Shown: positions 45,518 to 54,817, counted from the stretch's first letter. The stretch is 64,000 bases of DNA from Actinacidiphila bryophytorum (GCF_016916835.1 NZ_JAFFIX010000009.1:62001-126000), one strand, 5' to 3'. Notes: generated by a model from the sequence alone, not told the origin. Translations and numbers: made by a program.

Positions 45518-46918
45518 GTGGACTCCCCCCGTGAGTTTGAAAGTCCGGGCTCCGCAGATGGCAGCGGCTCGGCACATGGTGACGGCTCGGCACACGGCAG
45601 CGGCTCGGTGCACAGCCACGGCCACGCGCACGGCCCCGTGCCGCCGGTCTCGCGGCGGCTGCGCCGGGTCATCACCGCGGTCCTGGTGCCCTTCGCCGCG
45701 GCCGTGGTCGTCGGCCTGGTCATGCTGTGGCCGGGCGGGGCGCCGCACCACGCACGTACCGGCGTCGGCTTCGACCAGCAGACGCGGCAAGGCAGAGTCG
45801 TGGAGTTGGCGGCGGTGTCCTGCAAGGCGGCCCAGGCCGCGCCCGACACCACCGCGGCCGGGACGCCGGACAGCGACGCGTGCCAGAAGGCGACGATCGA
45901 GGTGTCCTCGGGTCCTGACAAGGGCACGACCTTCACCGAGATCGTGCAGCCCGACCAGACCCGCCGCTACACCGCGGGCGAGGGTGTCGTCCTGGCCTAC
46001 GCCCCCACCGCGCCGCCGGGCCTGCGCTATTCGGTCACCGACGTGCAGCGCGGCTTCCCGCTGGCGCTGCTCGCGGGGATCTTCGCGCTGGCGGTGATCG
46101 TGGTGGGCCGGCTGCGCGGCCTGATGGCGCTGGTCGCGCTCGCGGTGTCCTTCGGGGTGCTGACGCTGTTCATCCTGCCGGCGATCCTGCACGGCGACGA
46201 CCCGCTGCTGGTGGCGGTGGTCGGCGGCAGCGCGATCATGCTGATCGCGCTGTACATGTGCCACGGCGTCAACGCCCGCACCTCGGTCGCGGTGATCGGC
46301 ACCCTGTGCTCGCTGTTCCTGATCGGCGTGCTGGGTTCGGTGTTCATCTCGTGGGCTCATCTGACCGGCAACACCTCGGACGAGACCGGCCTGATCCACA
46401 GCCTCTACCCGGGCATCCAGATCAAGGGCGTCCTGCTCGCCGGGGTGATCATCGGCTCGCTCGGTGTGCTGGACGACGTGACGGTCACACAGGTCGCCGC
46501 GGTGTGGGAACTCAAGGACGCCGACCCCGGCGCCGGCCCGCGCAAGCTGTACCGGGCGGGCATGCGGATCGGCCGCGACCACATCGCCTCGGTCGTCAAC
46601 ACCCTGGTGATGGCCTACGCGGGCGCCGCGCTGCCGCTGCTGCTGCTCTTCTCGATCGCCCGCAGCGGGGTGCTGCAGGTGGCGGGGAGCGAACTGGTGG
46701 CCGAGGAGATCGTCAGGACGCTGGTCGGCAGCATCGGCCTGGTCGCCTCCGTACCGCTGACGACCGCGCTCGCGGCGCTCGTGGTCAGCGCGGACCGGCC
46801 GCGTACCGCCGCACGGACCCCTGCGTCCGCACCGGGCGCGGGCCGCACCGCGGCGCGCGGGGCAGCCGGACGTGCAGTCGCCGCCGGTGGCGGAGGCCAC
46901 CGGCGGCGGGGGAAATGA
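45518..46918 (+). CDS. YibE/F-family membrane protein
   Basis: The protein has 466 residues. One N-terminal helix (VITAVLVPFAAAVVVGLVML) precedes an extracytoplasmic domain of about 100 residues and seven further helices. SLYPGIQIKGVLLAGVIIGSLGVLDDVTVTQ is the YibE/F signature. The first 40 residues are a Gly/Ser/His repeat (DGSGSAHGDGSAHGS, HSHGHAHG) that may bind metal. The GTG at 45,518 has no clear ribosome-binding site; longer in-frame starts lie inside the riboswitch on the other strand. Transport function proposed for the family, substrate unknown. Confidence 0.85.
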   Translation: MDSPREFESPGSADGSGSAHGDGSAHGSGSVHSHGHAHGPVPPVSRRLRRVITAVLVPFAAAVVVGLVMLWPGGAPHHARTGVGFDQQTRQGRVVELAAVSCKAAQAAPDTTAAGTPDSDACQKATIEVSSGPDKGTTFTEIVQPDQTRRYTAGEGVVLAYAPTAPPGLRYSVTDVQRGFPLALLAGIFALAVIVVGRLRGLMALVALAVSFGVLTLFILPAILHGDDPLLVAVVGGSAIMLIALYMCHGVNARTSVAVIGTLCSLFLIGVLGSVFISWAHLTGNTSDETGLIHSLYPGIQIKGVLLAGVIIGSLGVLDDVTVTQVAAVWELKDADPGAGPRKLYRAGMRIGRDHIASVVNTLVMAYAGAALPLLLLFSIARSGVLQVAGSELVAEEIVRTLVGSIGLVASVPLTTALAALVVSADRPRTAARTPASAPGAGRTAARGAAGRAVAAGGGGHRRRGK

Positions 46919-46942
46919 ACGGGCGGGGGGTCGCGGGGTCGG

Positions 46943-47167
46943 TCACCAATCGCGCTTGGACGACTTCGAGGACGACCCGCCGGACGTGACGCGCTTCACG
47001 ACCAGGACGAGCGCCCCGACCAGGACCACGAACACGATCACCTTGAACAGCAGCCCGATCACGAAGCTCACCAGGGCCGCAACCAGCGAACCGAAGATCA
47101 CCAGCGCGATCACCGGGACGGCGACCCACTTGACCCACCAGGGCAGGCCCTTCAGCAGCTTGTCCAT
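46943..47167 (-). CDS. Small DUF5326-type membrane protein
   Basis: The protein has 74 residues; ATG preceded by GAAGGAG. LLKGLPWWVKWVAVPVIALV and two hydrophobic helices followed by a Ser/Lys-rich tail match the small Streptomyces membrane proteins of the DUF5326 family. Function unknown. Confidence 0.8.
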   Translation of the reverse strand: MDKLLKGLPWWVKWVAVPVIALVIFGSLVAALVSFVIGLLFKVIVFVVLVGALVLVVKRVTSGGSSSKSSKRDW

Positions 47168-47296
47168 GACGCCTTGACTCTCCTTCGTCCCCGCACCGGG
47201 GTCGGTCCGGCGGTTCCTCCGCCGATACTTCGACTGTAGGGCCACTCATGCCCCCTGCGGGGGCCTGGGACGCCGGATACGACCCTGAAGACACCC

Positions 47297-47614
47297 CTAG
47301 GGCTCGGGCGGGGAGAAGACCACCATCACCCTGAGATCCTCGGTGATGTGGTGGAAGCGGTGCGGGGTGCCGGCCGGCACATAGACCACGCTGCCGCGCG
47401 CGACGGTCGTCGTCTCCTCACCCACGGTGATCGCGCCCCGGCCGCTGACGACCAGGTACACCTCGTCCTGCGGGTGCGGCTGCTGCGGGTCGCTCTCGCC
47501 CGCCGACAGCGCGTACAGCCCGGCCGACATGCTGCGCTCCTTGAGAAAGCGCAGGTACGCGCCCTGGTTCGCGGCCCGTTCCGCATCCAGGTCGTCCAGC
47601 CGGAACACCTTCAT
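47297..47614 (-). CDS. Single-domain cupin protein
   Basis: The protein has 105 residues; ATG with GGAGGAG six bases upstream. The cupin motifs are PQQPHPQDEVYLVVSGRG (HPxxE ligands) and VYVPAGTPHRFHHI (second His). Metal-binding small beta-barrel; substrate unknown. Confidence 0.85.
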   Translation of the reverse strand: MKVFRLDDLDAERAANQGAYLRFLKERSMSAGLYALSAGESDPQQPHPQDEVYLVVSGRGAITVGEETTTVARGSVVYVPAGTPHRFHHITEDLRVMVVFSPPEP

Positions 47615-47692
47615 CGCCACTCCTCCGCTGCGGTCGGGCTACGGTTCTGTTCACTCTCTTGCCCTGCCGATCAGGTCTGCGACGATCACACC

Positions 47693-48070
47693 ATGAAGAA
47701 TTTCATCGTCAAAACGCTGGCGAACGCCGGAGCTCTCGGCGTCGCCACCTGGGTGATCAAGGACATCACCCTGACCGGCGACTCCACGTCGCGCAAGGCG
47801 CTGAGCCTGATATTGGTCGCGCTGGTCTTCGGCGTCGTGAACTGGCTGGTCAAGCCGATCGTGAAGGTCCTGTCCTTCCCGCTGTTCATCCTCACCCTGG
47901 GCCTGATCACCCTGGTGGTGAACGCCCTGATGCTGCTCCTGACGTCGTGGGTGGCCGGCAAGCTCAGCCTGGACTTCCACGTGGACGGCTTCTGGACCGC
48001 GGTGGTCGGCGGCCTGATCGTCAGCATCGTGTCCTGGGCGCTGCACGTCGTCCTGCCGGACGACGAGTGA
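47693..48070 (+). CDS. Phage-holin-4-type membrane protein
   Basis: The protein has 125 residues with four hydrophobic segments. VFGVVNWLVKPIVKVLSFPLFILTLGL is typical of PF04020-type proteins, which despite the name are chromosomal membrane proteins. No clear ribosome-binding site. Its stop overlaps the GTG of the next gene (GTGA), so the two are translationally coupled. Confidence 0.8.
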   Translation: MKNFIVKTLANAGALGVATWVIKDITLTGDSTSRKALSLILVALVFGVVNWLVKPIVKVLSFPLFILTLGLITLVVNALMLLLTSWVAGKLSLDFHVDGFWTAVVGGLIVSIVSWALHVVLPDDE

Positions 48071-49254
48071 CTGGCGGTCCGGGGGGCACGGATTTCCCCG
48101 GGGGACCGGGGGGCGGGGCCGCGGACGCGGGTCCCGGCGACAGTACGCGCAGCGTGCACGCGGGCCGGCCGCCGGCGACGGCGTACGAACCGTCGCTGCC
48201 GGGGCCGGTCTTCGTCTCGCACTACCACCTGCCCGGTGAGGCGGCCGGTCCCTACCTCTACGGCCGGGACGACAACCCGACCTGGGAGCGCCTTGAGCAG
48301 GCGATCTCCGAACTGGAGGCGCCCGGCGACCCCGAGGTCGGCACCGCGGTCTTCGCCTCGGGCATGGCGGCCGTCGCGGCCGTGCTGCTGTCGCAGGTGA
48401 AGGCCGGGCAGACGGTGCTGCTGCCGTCGGACAGCTACCAGACGACGCGGGCGCTGCGCGAGCGCCTGGAGTCCTACGGGGTGTCCGTGCGGCTCGCGCC
48501 GACCGCGGGCGACGCGCAACTGGCGGCGGTCGAGGGGGCGTCGCTGGTGTGGCTGGAGACGCCGTCGAACCCGGGCCTCGACGTGTGCGACATCCGGCGG
48601 CTCGCGGACGCGGCCCATGCGGCCGGCGCGCTCGTCGCCGTCGACAACACCCTTGCCACGCCGCTGGGTCAGCGGCCCCTGTCGCTGGGCGCGGACTTCT
48701 CGGTGGCCAGCGGTACGAAGGCGCTCAGCGGCCACGGCGACCTGCTGCTCGGCTACGTCAGCACCAGGGACCCTGAGCTGGCGGCGAGCGTGCGGTACTG
48801 GCGCAAGACCGTCGGCGCGATCCCGGGGCCGATGGAGGCCTGGCTCGCGCACCGGTCGATCGCGACCTTCGCGCTGCGCGTGGAGCGGCAGTCGGCCAAC
48901 GCCCTGGCTCTTGCCACGGCTTTGCTCAAACGTCCCGAGGTCAGTGATCTGCGTCACCCGGGCCTGCCGACCGACGCCTCGCACGAGGTGGCGTCCCGGC
49001 AGATGCGCCGCTTCGGCAGCGTGGTGTCCTTCACCCTGCCCGACCAGGCGCATGCAGAACGCTTCCTGGCCGCCCTGCGGATGACGTCGGAGGCCACCAG
49101 CTTCGGCAGCATCCAGAGCACGGCCGAGCGCCGCGCCCGCTGGGGCGGCGACGCGGTGCCGCCGGGCTTCGTCCGCTTCTCCGTGGGCATCGAGGACCCG
49201 CAGGACATCGTGGCCGACGTGCTGCGGGCGCTGGACGCGGCGGCCGGGGCATGA
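48067..49254 (+). CDS. Cystathionine gamma-lyase/synthase-type PLP enzyme
   Basis: The protein has 395 residues and belongs to the Cys/Met metabolism PLP family. Markers are YGRDDNPTWERLE, FASGMAAVAAVLL, LWLETPSNPGLDV, AVDNTLATPLGQRPL and the PLP lysine in SGTKALSGHGDLLLG, ending with VRFSVGIEDPQDIVADV. It cleaves or forms the thioether of cystathionine. The first 25 residues are Gly-rich and unconserved; the GTG overlaps the previous stop. Confidence 0.9.
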   Translation: MTGGPGGTDFPGGPGGGAADAGPGDSTRSVHAGRPPATAYEPSLPGPVFVSHYHLPGEAAGPYLYGRDDNPTWERLEQAISELEAPGDPEVGTAVFASGMAAVAAVLLSQVKAGQTVLLPSDSYQTTRALRERLESYGVSVRLAPTAGDAQLAAVEGASLVWLETPSNPGLDVCDIRRLADAAHAAGALVAVDNTLATPLGQRPLSLGADFSVASGTKALSGHGDLLLGYVSTRDPELAASVRYWRKTVGAIPGPMEAWLAHRSIATFALRVERQSANALALATALLKRPEVSDLRHPGLPTDASHEVASRQMRRFGSVVSFTLPDQAHAERFLAALRMTSEATSFGSIQSTAERRARWGGDAVPPGFVRFSVGIEDPQDIVADVLRALDAAAGA

Positions 49255-49397
49255 CGGGCGCCGGCTCGGATTCCGGGGCAGGCGCGGGCGCTTTACGTAC
49301 GCGGGCCGGGCGTGCGTGTCTCGCGGGCGCGCACGGCCCGGCCGAACGCTTCGATTGACGGCCCTGGGCACGTTTGCCCCCGGTCCGGCCGCGGCAG

Positions 49398-49910
49398 ATG
49401 TCTGGCATGCCCCCGGACTCGCACCCCAGCCCCGCCACCCGCCCGGTGGTCAAGCGCACCGCACGCGGCCTGGTCTTCGACGGTGACCAGCTCGTCCTGA
49501 TCAAACGCAGCAAGCCCGGCATCGCACCGTACTGGATCACTCCGGGCGGCGGTGTCGAGGACGACGACGCCAGTGTCGTGGCCGCCCTGCACCGCGAGAT
49601 CGACGAGGAGTTGGGCGCCAAGGTCACCGATGTGGTGCCGGCCTTCGTGGACACCGTCGAGCACATCGCGGACGACGGTTCGCACGGCGTGAAGGTGCAG
49701 TTCTTCTTCGCCTGCCGGCTGGAGTCGATGGACCTCGCGCTGCGGCACGGCCCCGAGGTCGACGATCCGTGCGGGGAGTACGAGGTGGTGCGGGTGCCCT
49801 TCAGCAGGCTCGGCATCGCCTCGGTCGGCATCGTGCCGCTGACCCTGCGGCACTACCTGGACGCGAACATCGAGGGTGTGCTCGGCCTGCTGGGGCCCGA
49901 GCTGGGCTGA
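49398..49910 (+). CDS. Nudix hydrolase
   Basis: The protein has 170 residues. PYWITPGGGVEDDDASVVAA and HREIDEELGAKV give the Nudix helix. The REIDEELG core is intact, but the upstream Glu of the consensus is not in its usual place. The family hydrolyses nucleoside diphosphate derivatives. Starts at 49,398 or 49,407 are both possible; neither has a good ribosome-binding site. Confidence 0.85.
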   Translation: MSGMPPDSHPSPATRPVVKRTARGLVFDGDQLVLIKRSKPGIAPYWITPGGGVEDDDASVVAALHREIDEELGAKVTDVVPAFVDTVEHIADDGSHGVKVQFFFACRLESMDLALRHGPEVDDPCGEYEVVRVPFSRLGIASVGIVPLTLRHYLDANIEGVLGLLGPELG

Positions 49911-49963
49911 GCCGGGCCGGTGGGCATGCCCGGCAAGGCCGGTACGCCGCTGCCGCCCCTGCG

Positions 49964-50000
49964 ATAGGTCTGCTACGGGATCGTCCCGTAGCGGACCTAT
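49964..50000. promoter_or_regulatory. 37-bp operator palindrome of the MarR gene
   Basis: The 17-bp arms ATAGGTCTGCTACGGGA (49964-49980) and its inverse (49984-50000) differ at one position, with TCG between them. It overlaps the promoter region 18 bp before the MarR start codon, as expected for an autoregulatory MarR site. A related TCTGCTACGG half-site lies before the MFS gene near 50,647. Confidence 0.8.
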
Positions 50001-50017
50001 TTTGTTACCCTCGACCC

Positions 50018-50575
50018 ATGACCACGGACACCGCCCCTGCCCCCGAGGCCGCTTCCACCGCGTCCACCGCTGCCGCCGCCCCGCCGCAGGACGCCCTCGG
50101 CGCCGCACCCGACGTGTCGTTCCTGCTCCAGCACACCGCCCACGTGCTGACCACGCAGATGACGGCGGCCCTCGCCGAGATCGGCATGTCGCCGCGGGCG
50201 CACTGCGTGCTGGCGCATGCCGCGCAGAGCGAGCGGACGCAGGCGCAGCTCGCCGAGCTGTCCGACCTGGACAAGACCACGATGGTGGTGACCGTCGACC
50301 AGCTGGAGCGGGCGGGCCTGGCTGAGCGGGTGCCGTCGGCGACCGACCGCAGGGCGCGGATCATCCGGGTCACGGCGGCGGGCGCCGACGTGGTGGCCGC
50401 CGGGCAGCAGATCGTCGACCGGGTGCACGGCGACGTGCTCGGCGCACTGCCCGAGCGGGAGCGCGCGGTCTTCGTCGCGGCGCTGAACCGGCTGGCCGGC
50501 GGGCATCTGGCGACGCCGGCCGACTCCCCCGAGGGCGCCCAGGGTGTGCGCAGGCCGCGGCAGGCCCGCAAGTGA
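50018..50575 (+). CDS. MarR-family transcriptional regulator
   Basis: The protein has 185 residues. After a 30-residue Ala/Pro-rich leader, the winged helix is visible: RTQAQLAELSDLDKTTMVVT (recognition helix) and VPSATDRRARIIRVTAAG (wing, with the DRR motif). It probably represses itself and the following efflux gene; both carry related upstream sequences. Confidence 0.9.
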   Translation: MTTDTAPAPEAASTASTAAAAPPQDALGAAPDVSFLLQHTAHVLTTQMTAALAEIGMSPRAHCVLAHAAQSERTQAQLAELSDLDKTTMVVTVDQLERAGLAERVPSATDRRARIIRVTAAGADVVAAGQQIVDRVHGDVLGALPERERAVFVAALNRLAGGHLATPADSPEGAQGVRRPRQARK

Positions 50576-50692
50576 GCAGGGTCCCACGGGGCCGCCCGAC
50601 GCACCGCCGCACCTAAGCCCGTAATAGATAGTCTCCAACAAAACTTTCTGCTACGGTCGATCCTGGCTATCCATCCGCCAGGAGGCGACCCC

Positions 50693-52273
50693 ATGCCACT
50701 GTCTTCCCGTTCCCGCGGCGCCGCCCTCGCCGTGCTCAGCGCGGGCACCCTGATGATCATCCTGGACGGCACGATCGTGACCGTCGCACTGCCGTCCATC
50801 CAGCGCGACCTGGGCTTCTCCCAGTCCGCGCTGGCGTGGGTGGTGAACGCCTACCTCATCGCCTTCGGCGGTCTGCTGCTGCTGTCCGGCCGGCTCGGCG
50901 ACATCCTCGGCCGCCGCCGCATCCTGGTCGGCGGGCTCACCGCCTTCACCGCCGCTTCGCTCGCCTGCGGCCTCGCCGACTCCGCCGGGCTGCTGATCAC
51001 CGCCCGCTTCGTCCAGGGCGCCGCGGGCGCGATGGTCTCCGCGGTCAGCCTGGGCATGGTGATCGCCCTCTACCCCGACCCCGCGGGACGCGGACGGGCC
51101 ATGGGCGTCTACAGCTTCGTGCAGTCGGCAGGCGGTGTGCTCGGTCTTGTGGCCGGCGGCGTCCTCACACAGGCGGTCAACTGGCACTGGATCTTCTTCG
51201 TCAACCTGCCGATCGGCGCGGCCGCCGCGCTCCTCAGCCTGCGCCTGCTGCCCGACGACCGGCCCGCCGCCGGCTCCGGCAACCCGGTACGCGACGTGGA
51301 CGCACCTGGTGCGCTGCTGGTCACAGCCGCCCTGATGCTCGGCGTCTACACCATCGTCGGCACCGCCGACCACGGCTGGGCCTCCGCTCGCACGGGCGCC
51401 TTCGGCGCGGTCTCCCTGGTGCTGCTCGCGGGCTTCCTGGTACGGCAGTCCCGCGCGGCCCAGCCCCTCATGCCGCTGCGGCTCTTCCGCTCCCGGCTGG
51501 TGACCGGCGCCAACGTGGTGCAGGCGCTGATGGTGGCCGGCGGCTTCGGCTTCCAGTTCCTGGTCACCCTCTACCTGCAGCGGGTGCTGGGCTACGACCC
51601 GCTGCGGATCGGCCTGGCCATCGCGCCCACCGGGCTGGTGATCGGCGTGATGTCGCTGGCGCTGTCGGCCCGGCTGGGCGCGCGCTTCGGTGAGCGGGCG
51701 GTGCTGCTGCCCAGCCTCGTACTCTTCGCCTGCGGCTTCCTTCTGCTGGCCCGGGTCCCCGCGGGACATGCCTCCTACGTCACCGACGTGCTGCCGGCGA
51801 CGCTGGTCTTCGGGGTGGCCTTCGGTCTGGCGATGCCCGCGCTGATGACGCTCGGCATGTCCGACGCCACGCCCGCCGACTCCGGTCTGATCTCCGGCGT
51901 CTTCAACACCGCCCAGCAGATCGGCGCCGCGCTGGGCCTGGCGGTGCTCGCCGCGCTCGCCTCCGCCCGCACCGACCACCTCGCCGCCGCGGGCCACTCG
52001 CCCGCCGCGTCCCTGACCGGCGGCTACCACCTCGCCTTCCTGGTCGCCGCGGGACTGCTCGCCGCGGCGACCCTCGCGGCGGCCCTGCTGCTCAAGGCGC
52101 CGGTGCGCGGCACTGGCGGCGTGGGCCGTACCGGCGGCCGGGCCGTCCAGGAAGGCCACGAAGGCCAGGACGCTCCGGAGGGCCAGGACCGGGTCAGTGA
52201 CCAGGACCGGGTCAGTGCCAGCCGGGGAAGCCGCCGGGCACCGGAGCCGACGGATCGTACGGCTCACGTGTGA
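50693..52273 (+). CDS. MFS drug transporter (DHA2, 14-helix)
   Basis: The protein has 526 residues; ATG preceded by AGGAGG. LDGTIVTVALPSIQRDLGFS and WVVNAYLIAFGGLLLLSGRL are motifs of DHA2 multidrug/proton antiporters; GRLGDILGRRR is motif A. About 14 membrane segments. The C-terminal 50 residues are a charged EGHEGQD/DQDRVS repeat. Likely controlled by the MarR protein upstream. The 3' end overlaps the convergent gene by 62 bp. Confidence 0.92.
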   Translation: MPLSSRSRGAALAVLSAGTLMIILDGTIVTVALPSIQRDLGFSQSALAWVVNAYLIAFGGLLLLSGRLGDILGRRRILVGGLTAFTAASLACGLADSAGLLITARFVQGAAGAMVSAVSLGMVIALYPDPAGRGRAMGVYSFVQSAGGVLGLVAGGVLTQAVNWHWIFFVNLPIGAAAALLSLRLLPDDRPAAGSGNPVRDVDAPGALLVTAALMLGVYTIVGTADHGWASARTGAFGAVSLVLLAGFLVRQSRAAQPLMPLRLFRSRLVTGANVVQALMVAGGFGFQFLVTLYLQRVLGYDPLRIGLAIAPTGLVIGVMSLALSARLGARFGERAVLLPSLVLFACGFLLLARVPAGHASYVTDVLPATLVFGVAFGLAMPALMTLGMSDATPADSGLISGVFNTAQQIGAALGLAVLAALASARTDHLAAAGHSPAASLTGGYHLAFLVAAGLLAAATLAAALLLKAPVRGTGGVGRTGGRAVQEGHEGQDAPEGQDRVSDQDRVSASRGSRRAPEPTDRTAHV

Positions 52274-53699
52274 AGACGAAGGACCCGAGGTCGAGATGGC
52301 TGACGGAACCGTCCGCCGCCCGGACCACCCGCAGAGTCTCGCCCGCGAAGTAGCCCTCGCGGCCGGTCCAGGTGCCGTTTTGTTCCACGTGGAACCTCGT
52401 GGCGCGGCCCTGGCCGGTCAGCGGCCCGAGCCTGGGCAGGCCCTCGGCGTCGATCCGCAGCGCATAGGCGTTCGTCCCCCAGAACCACGGACCCGCCAGC
52501 TCCAGCAGGTCGGCGCCGAGCGTGTCAGCGGGGCGCCAGGCCGCCGGCAGCCCCGGCTCGGCGTCAGCGGTGATCGCCAGCAGGTCAGCGGCGATGGCGC
52601 CGACCTGCGGCCCCGAGGTCGCGTTGGCCAGCGCGATCGCACCGACACCGTCCTGCGGGCTCACCCATACTGTCGCCAGGAAGCCGGGCATCGAACCGGT
52701 GTGGCCCGCGAGCAGCCGGCCGCCGCGGCGGCTGAGCTGGAGGCCGAGGCCGTAACCGGCGTCCATGTCCGAGGCCTCCGGCGGGGCGGCGGGCTGCCGC
52801 ATCTCCTCCAGCGTCGCCGCGCCCAGCACCCCGTCCCGACCTGCCATCAGGAAGGCCGCCCAGCGCGCCAGATCACCGGCCGTCGACCACAACTGCCCGG
52901 CCGGCGCCATCCGCCCGGTGTCCTGTACGGCCTCGGGCCGCATCACATCGGCCCACGGGTGGACGGCGAAGCCCCCGGCCGCGGGGGCCTGCGGAAGCAA
53001 CGTCGTCCGCGCCATGCCCAGGGGTTCGAGGACCTCGGTGCGCAGCGCCTCACCCCACGGCACCCCGCGCAGCTGCTCGACCAGCGCGCCGAGCAGCGCG
53101 AAACCGGGGTTGGAGTAGTGGTAGCGGCGGCCCGCCGGGTGCTTGACCGGGTCGATGCCGAGCACATCGGCCAACTCGGGGCGCAGGTCACCCGGGGTGC
53201 GTTCCCACCAGGGTCCCGGCGTCTCGGAGGCCAGGCCCGAGGTGTGGCTGAGGAGCTGGCCCACCGTCAGCCGCCCGGCCGCCCGCAGCCCCGCCGCGTC
53301 GAGCGCCGCGGCATCCGCCCCGGCCGTGCCGATCGCCGTCCCGGCCTCGGCAAGCGCCGTCTCCGGGAGGTGGCGGCTCAACGGGTCGGCCAGGTCCAGC
53401 AGCCCTTCGTCGCGCAGCCGCATCACCAGCACCGCGACGAAGGACTTGGTGATCGAACCGATGCGGTACTGCGTGTCGGCGTCGGGCGCATGGCCCTCGA
53501 TCATGCTGCGCGAGCCGCACCAGACCAGCGCGCCGTCCCGTACCACCGCGCCGACCAGCGAGGGGGTGCGCCCGTCGCGCTGGCCCACGGCCACCCGGTG
53601 CAGCAGCGAGCGCCGGGTGGCGGGCAGCAGTCCGCCGCCGCCCGCACCGCCTTCCGGTCCGCCACCCGTTCCGGTCTCCGACCCGGTCTGCACGGTCAC
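52212..53699 (-). CDS. Serine hydrolase of the class C beta-lactamase family
   Basis: The protein has 495 residues. The active-site motifs are GSITKSF (SxxK), YHYSNPG (YxN) and AGHTGSMPG (HTG). The N-terminal 45 residues lack a signal peptide, suggesting a cytoplasmic esterase/peptidase rather than an exported beta-lactamase. The C-terminal 120 residues form an extra beta-rich domain. A parS-like palindrome lies within the gene at 52,382. Confidence 0.9.
   Translation of the reverse strand: MTVQTGSETGTGGGPEGGAGGGGLLPATRRSLLHRVAVGQRDGRTPSLVGAVVRDGALVWCGSRSMIEGHAPDADTQYRIGSITKSFVAVLVMRLRDEGLLDLADPLSRHLPETALAEAGTAIGTAGADAAALDAAGLRAAGRLTVGQLLSHTSGLASETPGPWWERTPGDLRPELADVLGIDPVKHPAGRRYHYSNPGFALLGALVEQLRGVPWGEALRTEVLEPLGMARTTLLPQAPAAGGFAVHPWADVMRPEAVQDTGRMAPAGQLWSTAGDLARWAAFLMAGRDGVLGAATLEEMRQPAAPPEASDMDAGYGLGLQLSRRGGRLLAGHTGSMPGFLATVWVSPQDGVGAIALANATSGPQVGAIAADLLAITADAEPGLPAAWRPADTLGADLLELAGPWFWGTNAYALRIDAEGLPRLGPLTGQGRATRFHVEQNGTWTGREGYFAGETLRVVRAADGSVSHLDLGSFVFTREPYDPSAPVPGGFPGWH
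52382..52395. promoter_or_regulatory. parS: parS-like site, variant
   Basis: GTTCCACGTGGAAC, identical to the variant at 34,977, lies inside the coding sequence of the serine hydrolase. Its exact repetition 17 kb away supports a ParB-binding role rather than chance. The same 14-mer also occurs at 55,683 in the GH3 gene, where it encodes a repeated GSTWN motif and may be coincidental. Confidence 0.6.
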
Positions 53700-53740
53700 C
53701 CGCCCTCACGCCCTTCCGCCGTCGCCCGCCGGCACGGGCG

Positions 53741-54670
53741 TCAGGCCCGCGCGTCGTTACGGTAGTCGGCGGGGCCGAAGCGCACCGCCACGATCGACAT
53801 CCGCATCGACCGCACGCCGGGCAGCCGGTGCGAGATCGGGGCGATGGTGTAGAGGCCGCGGCCGCGCGGCAGCGGCAGGCTGCGCACCTCGGCGATCCGC
53901 GGTGAGGCGGTGGCCACCTTCGGGTACTCCTTGATGTCCATGCCCCACTGCCAGCGCGGGGCGCGGTAGCCGCCCGCGGTGTCCATGGCGCCGGCCTGGT
54001 TGCGGGCCACCATCCCGCGCGGCAGCGCGTCGAAGAGGAAGGACCCCCCGGGGAAGCGTTCCGCGCAGGCCGCGATCAGCCGCCTGACCTCGCGCGGCGG
54101 CAGGTACATCAGCAGGCCCTGCGCGGTCACCAGCACGTCCTGCGGCGGCGTACCGGCGTCGAGTTCGTCCATCCACCGCAGGTCGAGCGCCGAGCAGGCC
54201 ACGGTACGGCGCCGCGGCGGGTCCTCGGGCAGCAGCCTGTCGCGCAGCGCGACCGTCTCGGGCAGGTCGACGGTCAGCCAGTGCACCAGGCCGTCGTCCA
54301 CCCGCCAGAACTGGGTCTCCAGGCCCTCGCCGAGCGCCACCACGGTGCCGCCGGGGTGCGCGGCCAGGAAGCGCCGCACCTCGCCGTCGAGGCAGGCGAC
54401 CCGCAGGGCGTGCCACTGCGACATGCCGTCGCCGCCGAAGCGCTCGAAGGGGTAGTCGATCCGCTCGACCAGTTCGATTGCCCGCGGGTCGTCCAGCACC
54501 CTGCGGCCGGGGCGGGCGGCCTCCACCGAGCGCTGGTAGAGATTCCACAGCAGCGTCTCGGGGACGCCCTCCAACTCGACCAGGACCTTGTCCCGCGCCC
54601 CGCCGCCCTTGTCCTCGCCCGTGGCCTCGCTCATGTCCTCGTCCATGCCCTCGTTCATGTCCTCGTCCAT
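53741..54670 (-). CDS. SAM-dependent methyltransferase (LCM/TIGR00027-like)
   Basis: The protein has 309 residues. Family segments are GVPETLLWNLYQRSVEA, DDPRAIELVERIDYPF, VVALGEGLETQFWRVD (SAM site), WLTVDLPETVALRDRLLP and VTAQGLLMYLPPREVRRLI. This is the leucine-carboxyl-methyltransferase-like group, often annotated as polyketide O-methyltransferases; substrate unknown. The N-terminus is a short acidic DEDM repeat containing several Met codons, so the true start is uncertain by up to about 12 codons. Confidence 0.85.
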   Translation of the reverse strand: MDEDMNEGMDEDMSEATGEDKGGGARDKVLVELEGVPETLLWNLYQRSVEAARPGRRVLDDPRAIELVERIDYPFERFGGDGMSQWHALRVACLDGEVRRFLAAHPGGTVVALGEGLETQFWRVDDGLVHWLTVDLPETVALRDRLLPEDPPRRRTVACSALDLRWMDELDAGTPPQDVLVTAQGLLMYLPPREVRRLIAACAERFPGGSFLFDALPRGMVARNQAGAMDTAGGYRAPRWQWGMDIKEYPKVATASPRIAEVRSLPLPRGRGLYTIAPISHRLPGVRSMRMSIVAVRFGPADYRNDARA

Positions 54671-54817
54671 CCCCTCAGGCTGCCACCCGAGCGGGCCGAA
54701 GTGCGGGACGGGAGCGCTCCCAGGTCAACTGCCCGTCATGGCAGGCGGTTTCGCGGGCTGCTCCGTGTCAGAAAGGTTGACACCCCCCAGGGGCTGCCGT
54801 AGATATCACCACTGCCA

